Both the position numbers and the translations under genes were made by a program. A DNA stretch of 18,351 bases from assembly GCA_009782405.1 (NCBI GenBank), contig WRJC01000061.1, positions 1 to 18,351 on the forward strand, in the 5' to 3' direction. The first letter of the stretch is position 1. Each line of letters opens with the position of its first letter. The notes beneath the pieces were generated by a model. The model did no database searches. It was not told the DNA's origin and saw only the letters and a list, made by a program, of their open reading frames with translations. The stretch comes from Oscillospiraceae bacterium. Its GTDB lineage: Bacteria; Bacillota_A; Clostridia; Oscillospirales; WRJC01. Positions 7,663-14,174 of this stretch are shown here, piece by piece.

Positions 7663-9003
7663 TCAATAGATCCCCACAAAATTCACTTCCGGCAAAAGGC
7701 GCGATTTCGTTATTTTTATCGTTATGCATCCGGTTGTGACAGGATTTTTCAGGACCGCTATTTTTTTGTATCCTATTGTTTTGCCTTTGTACAAAAGGCC
7801 GCCGTTTGCGTAAATCTCAAATTCCTCTATGCGCTGCCCCTTTTTTATGTCCTCCATGATCACCACTTTGCCGATTTCTGCCTCATCGGCGAGTTTTAGG
7901 CTTATCACGTCAGTTTCGCCCTCCCGCGACAGGGCGGGTTCGGTATTTTCGGCGAAGTTCACGGCAAAATCTTCTTTTAGCCTCGCCCCTATCTCCGCGA
8001 GCCGCGCCACATCGTTAGGGTGGAAAAGCCCGTCTTTGTTTGGCGGTATATTCAAAAGAAGGCTCGAATTGCCGCCCACGCTTTTGTAGTAGATATCGAG
8101 CAGTTCATCGAGCGGGCGCACCTTGCCGTCCTCATGGGCGTGGTAGAACCACCCCGGCCGAATCGAGGTGTCCGTTTCGCAAGGGTACCATATGAATTTC
8201 GTCTCGCCCTCTATGACCTCGCGGCTCCCCAAATCCAGGCTGTCTATGTTTATCCCCCGCGCCCTGAACGCGCCGTCGAAATCCTCCGTGTTTTGCACAT
8301 CCCTGAAGACAAACTCGCGCGAGGAGGCCGCCATCGGCAAAACGCTCCATTCGGCCTCGCGGGTTTGGCCCGCTTCGTTTCCGCACCAGCGTATGTCGCC
8401 CACATTGAAAGTGACGGCGTTTGGCTGGAGCGCATGGCACACTTCCAGGTACTGCTTCCAGTCGTATTCCTGCTTTTTGCCGTTGGGCCCCTCGCCGCAG
8501 GCCCCGTCGAACCATATCTCGAAGATCTCGCCGTACCGGGTGAGCAGCTCGGTGAGCTGGTTTTTGTAATATTCGTCATAGGCCGCCCCGCTGCCGTATG
8601 TCTTCTCGTGCCTGTCCCAGGGGGAAAGGTACACGCCGAATTTCAAGCCGCCCTTTTTGCAGGCATCCGAAACTTCGCGCACCACATCTCCCGCCCCGTT
8701 TTTGTACGGGCTGCTTTTCACGCTGTGTTCGGTGTACTTTGAGGGCCAAAGGCAAAACCCGTCGTGATGCTTGCAGGTCAGAATGAGACCGCGCATCCCT
8801 GCGGACTTCGCCGCGTTCACCCATTGGTCCGCATTTAGTTTGGTTGGGTTGAAAATCGCCGGATCTTCCGTCCCCTCGCCCCATTCCCTGTCGGTGAATG
8901 TGTTCACCCCGAAATGGACAAATGCGTAAAACTCTGTGGTTTGCCATTCGTACTGCTGTTTGGATGGCAGCGTATTAGCCGCCGCTTCGATTGATTTTGA
9001 CAT
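7663..9003 (-). CDS. Alpha-L-fucosidase, glycoside hydrolase family 29, cytoplasmic
   Basis: A 446-residue GH29 enzyme that releases terminal L-fucose from glycans with retention of configuration. Family marks are YAFVHFGVNTF near residue 26, CKHHDGFCLWPSKYTEHSV at 77-95, KFGVYLSPWDRHE around 121-133, and EIWFDGACG, whose Asp166 matches the GH29 nucleophile. The later block WYPCETDTSIRPGWFYH is typical of the subfamily that includes many alpha-1,3/1,4-fucosidases; I do not assign the acid/base residue with certainty. The last ~100 residues form a beta-rich C-terminal domain. There is no signal peptide, so it should act inside the cell on imported oligosaccharides. AAGGAG precedes the ATG. It lies 17 nt after the oxidoreductase gene, in one transcript. 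Confidence 0.92.
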   Translation of the reverse strand: MSKSIEAAANTLPSKQQYEWQTTEFYAFVHFGVNTFTDREWGEGTEDPAIFNPTKLNADQWVNAAKSAGMRGLILTCKHHDGFCLWPSKYTEHSVKSSPYKNGAGDVVREVSDACKKGGLKFGVYLSPWDRHEKTYGSGAAYDEYYKNQLTELLTRYGEIFEIWFDGACGEGPNGKKQEYDWKQYLEVCHALQPNAVTFNVGDIRWCGNEAGQTREAEWSVLPMAASSREFVFRDVQNTEDFDGAFRARGINIDSLDLGSREVIEGETKFIWYPCETDTSIRPGWFYHAHEDGKVRPLDELLDIYYKSVGGNSSLLLNIPPNKDGLFHPNDVARLAEIGARLKEDFAVNFAENTEPALSREGETDVISLKLADEAEIGKVVIMEDIKKGQRIEEFEIYANGGLLYKGKTIGYKKIAVLKNPVTTGCITIKITKSRLLPEVNFVGIY

Positions 9004-9020
9004 ATTTTTTTCTCCTTATA

Positions 9021-10010
9021 TTATTTACCGTTTTTTTCAAACGGATAGCGCAGATTGTTTTCGTGCCTTATTTTATCCAAAGTTTCCATCACCGCAAGCG
9101 TTTCGTCGAGGGGCATGACGGGCGATTCGAGCAGGTTTTTGTCCAAGCAGTCCATAGCCTCCCTCGCTTCGAACGAAAATCCGTTGCCGAAAGGCAGCTT
9201 TATTTCTTTTTGCCCGTTTTTGTCGTCTAACAAAATTGTGTCGCCGCCCCAGTACGGCGGCATGAGCCTTATCGAGCCTTCCTCTCCGTATATCAAGGCT
9301 TCCTGTATCGTGTTCGTTGTGACCGCCGAGAGCGAAAAGGCGCTTTGCCCGTCGCCGTATCCGAGCAAAACCGAGGCGGTTTCATCTACCCCCGTGGAAC
9401 AAAATGTCATATGCGAGCTTATGGTTTTTGGCTGTCGTTTAAAAACCATGCTGCAAAAGGAGATATTGTAGATGCCAACATCCAATAGCGACCCGCCCGC
9501 AGTCTCCGGCGAGAACAGGCGGCTGTTTGGATCCACCTGTGCGCGAAAGCCGAAATCCACGTTTATGTGCCGCACTTTGCCGATTGCGCCATCGAGGATG
9601 AGTTCCATGGTCTTTTTGACGTGCGGCAAAAACCGCGTCCACATCGCCTCCATCAAAAAAACCTTGTTTTCCCTCGCGCATTCGATCATTCTTGCGGCCT
9701 GCGCCGCAGAAGCGGCAAAAGGTTTTTCGCAGAGCACCGCCTTTTTGTTTTTCAGACATTTTATCGCCGCTTCCTCGTGCTGGGGATGCGTGGTGGCGAT
9801 GTAGACGATATCGACCTCCGGATCGGCCGCCAATTCGCCGTAGCTGCCGTATGCTTTTTTTAGATTGTACTGCCGCGCGAAATCCTCCGCCCTGCCCAAA
9901 TCGCGCGAAGCCGCCACATAGGGCACGGCGTTTGGCAATATGCCAAGTCCCTTCATGAATTTGTGCGCAATCTTGCCGGGGCCGAGTATGCCCCATTTGT
10001 AATCGTTCAT
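9021..10010 (-). CDS. Gfo/Idh/MocA-family NAD(P)-dependent oxidoreductase
   Basis: A 329-residue oxidoreductase. The N-terminal Rossmann fold has WGILGPGKIA (dinucleotide-binding GxGxxA type, residues 6-15) and the family's LCEKPFA at 94-99, whose Lys usually takes part in catalysis. The C-terminal half carries GGSLLDVGIYNI, typical of the substrate-binding domain in the dihydrodiol/xylose dehydrogenase-like branch. Members oxidise or reduce sugars, inositols or related alcohols; the substrate is not evident, but the fucosidase 17 nt downstream suggests sugar metabolism. The start at 10010 is preferred over an in-frame ATG 20 codons upstream because AAAGGA sits just ahead of it and the Rossmann fold begins directly. 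Confidence 0.9.
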   Translation of the reverse strand: MNDYKWGILGPGKIAHKFMKGLGILPNAVPYVAASRDLGRAEDFARQYNLKKAYGSYGELAADPEVDIVYIATTHPQHEEAAIKCLKNKKAVLCEKPFAASAAQAARMIECARENKVFLMEAMWTRFLPHVKKTMELILDGAIGKVRHINVDFGFRAQVDPNSRLFSPETAGGSLLDVGIYNISFCSMVFKRQPKTISSHMTFCSTGVDETASVLLGYGDGQSAFSLSAVTTNTIQEALIYGEEGSIRLMPPYWGGDTILLDDKNGQKEIKLPFGNGFSFEAREAMDCLDKNLLESPVMPLDETLAVMETLDKIRHENNLRYPFEKNGK

Positions 10011-10050
10011 TTTTATTTTCCTTTTCCACCAATAATATTTTATTTTCGGA

Positions 10051-10080
10051 TTTATAAGTACAAGCATCATTTTTTTACAA
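10051..10080 (-). promoter_or_regulatory. Possible promoter for the oxidoreductase-fucosidase pair
   Basis: On the minus strand TTGTAA (10080-10075), an 18-bp spacer, then TATAAA (10056-10051). Each box deviates from consensus, so this is only a plausible promoter; its position about 40 nt ahead of the start codon is suitable. Confidence 0.4.
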
Positions 10081-10109
10081 AATAATCATCTTCCGCCCAT
10101 TTTGCAGGA

Positions 10110-10973
10110 TTATTGTTTATGTAATTCCTTGTCCTTGTTATATTTTTTAGCTATTTTTTCAACCTTTTCGATGGAAAGCCCGGTATTTTCAACTACAAAC
10201 TCTTTTGACATTCCATTTTTCAATAATTTTTCAGCGATTTCTTCCGCTTTTTCTGCTGCCGAAATTCTTTTTGCATCGTCAATATTGTACTCTCTGTATA
10301 ATATGCTCACAACATCACCCCCATGTTTCTCTAAAAATTCCCGTAATATGTTTGCCTTTACGCACTCTGATACCGCCTTATTCAACGAATCCGTCAACGC
10401 AAGCTCGCTGTTGTCTATATAATCGCGTACTTTCTCCACGAAAGTAGAATATTCGTTCAGTGTCTTGCTTCGCTTCATTACATCTTTATTCTGCCCGTTA
10501 TTTACGTTGTACACTGTTACTGTTAGTTCAAGATTATTCTCTATCCCTTTCACTTTGAATAAATCTGACAGCTTTATTACCGTCTTTTCAGGATAATCCG
10601 CTTTTCCGTTATATATCACGTAAAATTCAGGGTTTTCTATGCTCATCGGCGCCGCCTTGTATATATCGTCCTTATCGTCTATCAGCTGGTCGTAAATATC
10701 CGCGACATACAACAAGCAACGCAACGGCATATTCGGATTTATCGTACTCTGATGTTCGATTAGGATTATGAGTTTATCTTCGACCGTAAATGATATGTCA
10801 TTCCACAGGCCGACGAACAGCGGGTTTTTTATCATGGCCATTGTTATTTTATCCGCCGCGTAATTCGTCCCTTTGATGGCGTTGTATAATTCGGCGGATT
10901 TGCTTTCGTCCCCGAAAAGTAGGCGAAAAACATTATCTTTATATTCCCTGTTTCCCTCTGCTGGTTTACACAT
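10110..10973 (-). CDS. Rpn family PD-(D/E)XK nuclease / putative transposase
   Basis: A 287-residue protein of the Rpn (recombination-promoting nuclease, 'transposase_31-like') family, a group of PD-(D/E)XK DNA endonucleases common in multiple copies in Clostridia and Bacteroidota. The active-site layout is visible: an Asp in NDISF (59), then strand KLIILIEHQS with Glu73 and Gln75, the ExQ form of the family. The C-terminal ~60 residues (LLKNGMSKEFVVENTGLSIEKVEKI) form the usual helical tail. All three core residues are present, so it is probably active. The ATG at 10973 is preferred; a GTG five codons upstream (10988) is the alternative and has no ribosome site. Nothing suggests a mobile-element boundary around it. 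Confidence 0.88.
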   Translation of the reverse strand: MCKPAEGNREYKDNVFRLLFGDESKSAELYNAIKGTNYAADKITMAMIKNPLFVGLWNDISFTVEDKLIILIEHQSTINPNMPLRCLLYVADIYDQLIDDKDDIYKAAPMSIENPEFYVIYNGKADYPEKTVIKLSDLFKVKGIENNLELTVTVYNVNNGQNKDVMKRSKTLNEYSTFVEKVRDYIDNSELALTDSLNKAVSECVKANILREFLEKHGGDVVSILYREYNIDDAKRISAAEKAEEIAEKLLKNGMSKEFVVENTGLSIEKVEKIAKKYNKDKELHKQ

Positions 10974-11005
10974 ATTTATTACGCTCACTTAAATTTATTA
11001 TCCAT

Positions 11006-11034
11006 ATTATATCACAGAAAAACCAAAATTTCAA
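11006..11034 (-). promoter_or_regulatory. Sigma-A extended -10 promoter for the Rpn gene
   Basis: On the minus strand TTGAAA (11034-11029), a 17-bp spacer and TATAAT (11011-11006), with TGA just ahead of the -10 giving an extended -10. The predicted transcript start is about 25 nt before the preferred ATG. Confidence 0.8.
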
Positions 11035-11115
11035 TGAAAAATAAAAAATTATTGGCTGAAAAAATCGTGAATGATTATTTCAATTTAAACCGGGCGCCTA
11101 TCGCAGCCGCATAAA

Positions 11116-11154
11116 AATATTTGATAATATTTAAAAATATTACTTGACAATATT
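11116..11154. repeat. Phased AATATT boxes upstream of the GGDEF-RHH promoter
   Basis: AATATT, itself a palindrome, occurs at 11116, 11126, 11136 and 11149. The first three starts are exactly 10 bp apart, one helical turn; the fourth overlaps the end of the -35 and the spacer. This may be an operator array or an A/T-rich promoter UP element. Confidence 0.5.
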
Positions 11155-11172
11155 ATTTTTATGTTGTATAAT
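11144..11172 (+). promoter_or_regulatory. Consensus sigma-A promoter for the GGDEF-RHH gene
   Basis: TTGACA (11144-11149), a 17-bp spacer and TATAAT (11167-11172), both perfect. The start codon is about 50 nt downstream, with GGAGG at 11212-11216. Confidence 0.9.
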
Positions 11173-11224
11173 AAATATATATTCGAAAATAATAATTCAT
11201 TTATATTATCTGGAGGAAACAAAT

Positions 11225-11950
11225 ATGTCAAACAGCGGATTCGCCGACAAGCGCGACATCGACAAACTGACGGGGTGCCTGAATGCATACGCATTCGAAT
11301 TTGATTTCCGGAGCATATTCGACGAGTCCGAAAGGAAATGCCTGGAAACTACCCTCGTCGGACTCGACATCGACAATTTCATGCATGTAAACGACGATTT
11401 CGGCCATCAGGCGGGTGACGAAGTTCTAAAAGAAATCGCCGGCATTCTGATCGGCATCGAAAGGAAGCATTCGACTTACAGATACAGCGGCGACCATTTC
11501 ACCCTCCTTTTCCCGAACACGGAAAAGGAACAGGCGTTTTTGCTGATGGAGGAAGCGCGCAAAAAAATCGCCGCAGCTCCCGAATGTTCGCGCACTTCGA
11601 GCACGGTCAGCATCGGGATCGCGACGTACCCCGAAGACGGCACCCGCGAAGTCGATATTTTCCGCAAGGCCGACGGCGCGTTGTACAGGGCGAAGATTTC
11701 GGGAAGAAACAAGATCGCTCTCGCGAAAGAAGAAAAACTGGTGACGAAAACGGCGCATTACACCACCGAACAGCTGAAACGCTTGGAAGATCTTTCCAAT
11801 GAGACGAAAATAAGCGAAGCCGCGCTTTTGCGCGAAGCATTGGACGAACTGCTTAAAAAGTACGTCAAAGCCAAGGACAGCGCGTCAAAAATACTCCCTT
11901 TGCCAAACGAAGGCAAAAAGGCGGACGAAACAGACGCAATCACCGTGTAA
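11225..11950 (+). CDS. Soluble GGDEF-domain protein fused to a ribbon-helix-helix DNA-binding domain
   Basis: A 241-residue soluble protein. Residues about 11-168 form a GGDEF (diguanylate cyclase) domain: DKLTGCLN, the metal-binding region LVGLDIDNF with Asp48, NDDFGHQAGDEVL, and SIGIATYPEDG with ADGALYRAK. The signature loop is SGDHF (88-92) instead of GGDEF; the fourth residue, usually Glu and important for metal and catalysis, is His, so activity is doubtful. No RxxD inhibitory site is seen at the usual place. Residues about 178-213 (HYTTEQLKRLEDLS, then ISEAALLREALDELL) match the CopG-like ribbon-helix-helix pattern, a dimeric DNA-binding fold. A disordered tail follows. There is no sensory or membrane domain. 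The ATG at 11225 follows GGAGG by 8 nt. It could be a nucleotide-responsive regulator, but this is inference. Confidence 0.85.
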   Translation: MSNSGFADKRDIDKLTGCLNAYAFEFDFRSIFDESERKCLETTLVGLDIDNFMHVNDDFGHQAGDEVLKEIAGILIGIERKHSTYRYSGDHFTLLFPNTEKEQAFLLMEEARKKIAAAPECSRTSSTVSIGIATYPEDGTREVDIFRKADGALYRAKISGRNKIALAKEEKLVTKTAHYTTEQLKRLEDLSNETKISEAALLREALDELLKKYVKAKDSASKILPLPNEGKKADETDAITV

Positions 11951-11978
11951 TCGTCCGCTGCCATAATATTCTTCCGAA

Positions 11979-12611
11979 TTATATAAAATACTTGTCTTTG
12001 ATATGAGTTGGGACATAAGATATTTTTAGTTTTTCCATCCATTCGGCGCGGCTTTTTGCGAAATCAAAGCTGTTTTTGTATGCAAGGTGGTAAATTAACT
12101 CCACCACTTGCATGAGCGAACCCTCGATGAAATTCCGGGCCGCCGGGCGGTATGCCAAACCGGTTTCTTCGCGCTCGGCATCTAACTCGCCGTGGAACGA
12201 GTGTATGATTTTGTCTATCCAAAACATTTTATCGTTGTATGAGCCTTTTGCGGGGAATGATTTTACCGCATCTTCAACTATCGGCATCGCCGCTCCCCCC
12301 ACGAGCTGTTTGTGTTTGTACGTTTTATGCAGCTCGCCGCGCGTCATGCTCCAGCCGCATATACACGACAAAATATTCCACGGTTTGTGGCCTTCGCATT
12401 GCACGCTATGCGAACAGGATGGGCAATCAAGGATGCCTTCCGAATGAAATTTTGTCACCTTGATAATCGACTCTGCGCGGGCGAGCATAGAATATGCAAC
12501 CTCGTCCGCGAGTTCCTCGTCAAAAACACCCGCCGCGTGCGACGAATAAAGTTTCGATATTGTTTCCCGTTTTGCTTGTCTTGCCCATTGTGGCAGAGTT
12601 GGTGTATTCAT
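11979..12611 (-). CDS. Zinc-ribbon protein of unknown function, partner of the MerR gene
   Basis: A 210-residue protein with an N-terminal helical part, a zinc-ribbon-like cluster (CPSC at 63-66, CIC at 83-85, with a further Cys at 72) and a helical C-terminal half with several His residues and the stretch RPAARNFIEGSLMQVVELIYHL. It has no signal peptide or membrane helix. I do not recognise the family. GAGGAAATT just before 12611 fixes the start; an ATG 12 codons upstream lies inside the MerR gene and lacks a site. The MerR stop is 8 nt away, so the two are co-transcribed and may act together. Confidence 0.78.
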   Translation of the reverse strand: MNTPTLPQWARQAKRETISKLYSSHAAGVFDEELADEVAYSMLARAESIIKVTKFHSEGILDCPSCSHSVQCEGHKPWNILSCICGWSMTRGELHKTYKHKQLVGGAAMPIVEDAVKSFPAKGSYNDKMFWIDKIIHSFHGELDAEREETGLAYRPAARNFIEGSLMQVVELIYHLAYKNSFDFAKSRAEWMEKLKISYVPTHIKDKYFI

Positions 12612-12619
12612 AATTTCCT

Positions 12620-13336
12620 CTATTTTTGTTTTTTCATAACGCACCAATTTTTATTTCCGCATTCGGGGCAAGTCGTCCAGCGCACTTTGTGGTCGCCGGT
12701 TGTAAAAAAAACGCGCCACAATGATATCTTGAACCTCTTGTCACAGCTGGGGCAGATAAACACATTGTCCTTTAGAGTCAAAAGCGCCACAATTATGCCA
12801 AATGCGGCCGCGAGCGCATACGCTACGAGGGCCCACCAAATCCCGGAAGTTATCAGCCATGCCAGCAGCAAAAGCTGTGAGGCTGACGCAAGCGCCACTC
12901 CGGCGTAAATCAAAGCTAACTTTTTCGTGTTGCGAATTTTGTTTTTCTTTTCCATAATGTGTTCTATGTCGATAATTGATTTTGCCGCGATGGCTTTGCC
13001 CGCGATGCTCTCTTTGATGGCGGTTATCATTTCTAATTGCTTTTGCCGCTCGTCAATCTCGTTTTCAAGCGCTTTTACCTGCTCGTCAAGCAAGAGCGTG
13101 AAAATTTTTTCGGATAGTTCGCTACCCATGACGCTTTTGATCGAAGCCAGCGACAGTCCGATCGCTTTGAGCGTGCAAATAAACCGCAGCTTGTCCAGGT
13201 CATCGTCGTTGTATATCCGTCTGCCGCCTTCGGTCAAGTCGGAGGGTGGCAATAGTTCTTTGGAGTCGTAGAATTGAACCGTCCTGACAGACACATTGCA
13301 TAGCTTTGCCATTTCCCCGGTCGTGTATTTTGACAT
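12620..13336 (-). CDS. MerR-family regulator with two membrane helices and a C-terminal zinc ribbon
   Basis: A 238-residue protein. Residues 4-70 are a MerR winged helix-turn-helix (YTTGEMAKLCNVSVRTVQFYD, then GGRRIYNDDDLDKLRFI), followed by the long dimerisation helix (about 73-135). Instead of a small ligand pocket it has two hydrophobic segments (about 140-162 and 166-187) and a zinc ribbon (CPSC 195-198 and CPEC 223-226). The regulator is therefore probably tethered to the membrane and may sense envelope or metal state, though no ligand is known. GGAGGTG precedes the ATG. A zinc-ribbon protein follows in the same operon. Its own promoter has the long spacer typical of MerR control, so autoregulation is likely. 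Confidence 0.88.
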   Translation of the reverse strand: MSKYTTGEMAKLCNVSVRTVQFYDSKELLPPSDLTEGGRRIYNDDDLDKLRFICTLKAIGLSLASIKSVMGSELSEKIFTLLLDEQVKALENEIDERQKQLEMITAIKESIAGKAIAAKSIIDIEHIMEKKNKIRNTKKLALIYAGVALASASQLLLLAWLITSGIWWALVAYALAAAFGIIVALLTLKDNVFICPSCDKRFKISLWRVFFTTGDHKVRWTTCPECGNKNWCVMKKQK

Positions 13337-13358
13337 AGATTTTCACCTCCATGCTTCT

Positions 13359-13389
13359 ATTTTAAAGCATCACGCAACGTCATTAGCAA
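13359..13389 (-). promoter_or_regulatory. MerR-type promoter with 19-bp spacer and internal dyad
   Basis: On the minus strand TTGCTA (13389-13384), a 19-bp spacer and TAAAAT (13364-13359). Within the spacer lies an imperfect dyad (plus strand ATCACG-CAA-CGTCAT, 13369-13383, five of six pairs). MerR-family activators work on promoters with 19-20 bp spacers and a central dyad, so this fits autoregulation. Confidence 0.6.
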
Positions 13390-13395
13390 TAGGTA

Positions 13396-13434
13396 ACGCA
13401 AGGGGATTTTTTGGTGTCACGCAAAGGGATTTTT
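13396..13434. repeat. Two near-identical 16-bp direct repeats upstream of the MerR promoter
   Basis: ACGCAAGGGGATTTTT (13396-13411) and ACGCAAAGGGATTTTT (13419-13434) differ at one base and start 23 bp apart. A third ACGCAA at 13372-13377 lies in the promoter spacer. They sit in the 151-bp gap between the MerR and GNAT genes. Confidence 0.7.
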
Positions 13435-13487
13435 AAAAACAATTCGTTTTCAAGTCGATTTTTCAATATGTCGGCAAATTGCCTTAT

Positions 13488-14012
13488 TTAAGCTACATAC
13501 ATAAAAAAGGAACAATAATCTTGAAGATCTTTTTTGTAATGCTCATCGGGTTTGTAAAGTTCAAACCCCAACCGCTTGTATAGGTTCTGCACGGGATTTG
13601 TTTTGACTGCCTCGATATATACCGGTATGCGAAATTCTTCTGACAATTTTATCAAATGCGATAAAAACAGAGTGCCTATTCCCCTGTTTTGAGCTTTTTC
13701 GATTATGCGAACGGATATATCGTCGATTTTATCATTTTTTTGGTCGTAATTCATGAACCCGACTGCTTCATCTTTTAACAATAATTTTTTGAAAAATGCA
13801 AGTTTCTGTTTTTGATGAAAACTTTCGGTTCCGATTTCAGGACTATATCCACCGCCGAAATGTTTTGGATATTCATCTATATATCTCTGATATGTAAGTC
13901 TGTCAATTCGCAAAAAGTCGTCTAAATCGGTTTCATTCATGTCGTGTAAACCAAATCCCGCATTTTCCAAATCAGGCGTCAATTTCATACATTTTTGCGG
14001 CCTGCGCCGCAT
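13488..14012 (-). CDS. GNAT-family N-acetyltransferase
   Basis: A 174-residue GNAT enzyme, which would transfer an acetyl group from acetyl-CoA to an amine. Motif A is visible as DDISVRIIEKAQNRGIGTLFLSHL: the strand followed by the Q-N-R-G-I-G pyrophosphate-binding loop. Motif B follows as NPVQNLYKRLGFELY, with the Asn and Tyr common in the family. The substrate is unknown. The start is uncertain: the ATG at 14012 has a G-run close ahead, and one at 13988 has no clear ribosome site. It has its own promoter and lies upstream of the MerR gene on the same strand, 151 bp apart. Confidence 0.85.
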   Translation of the reverse strand: MRRRPQKCMKLTPDLENAGFGLHDMNETDLDDFLRIDRLTYQRYIDEYPKHFGGGYSPEIGTESFHQKQKLAFFKKLLLKDEAVGFMNYDQKNDKIDDISVRIIEKAQNRGIGTLFLSHLIKLSEEFRIPVYIEAVKTNPVQNLYKRLGFELYKPDEHYKKDLQDYCSFFMYVA

Positions 14013-14070
14013 AAACCCCCATTTGTATTTTTATTTTTGTTTCCCTTTTTGTATTTTTGATTTTTTTATC

Positions 14071-14099
14071 ATTATACCACGCAAAATCCAAAAAGTCAA
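14071..14099 (-). promoter_or_regulatory. Sigma-A extended -10 promoter for the GNAT gene
   Basis: On the minus strand TTGACT (14099-14094), a 17-bp spacer and TATAAT (14076-14071), with TGG just ahead of the -10 box. The leader to the first ATG is about 55 nt and T/A-rich. Confidence 0.82.
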
Positions 14100-14118
14100 T
14101 CGGATATCGCAAAAATCA

Positions 14119-14152
14119 CGGCGGAACAGATCCGAATGTATCTATTCCGCCG
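14119..14152 (-). terminator. Rho-independent terminator after the phosphotransferase gene
   Basis: A 13-bp stem with one mismatch (14119-14131 with 14140-14152; core CGGCGGAA / TTCCGCCG) and an 8-nt loop. On the minus strand it is followed by TGATTTTTG, a short T-run. It lies 22 nt past the phosphotransferase stop and just ahead of the GNAT promoter. Confidence 0.75.
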
Positions 14153-14174
14153 CGCGCTAATAACTTCTAAACTG

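Noticed and set aside
8020..8742. A 240-codon open frame on the plus strand
   Set aside because: It lies wholly antisense to the convincing GH29 gene, whose catalytic motifs are intact, and its own translation is Pro/Arg/Ala-rich without recognisable motifs. It is an antisense shadow of codon bias.
9439..10032. A 197-codon minus-strand frame overlapping the oxidoreductase gene
   Set aside because: It is in another frame of the same strand as the oxidoreductase, rich in Arg/Gly/His, and has no domain signs.
10110..10973. Insertion sequence around the Rpn-type 'transposase'
   Set aside because: No inverted repeats or duplicated target bases were seen, and the Rpn family is not carried on defined insertion sequences in this simple way.
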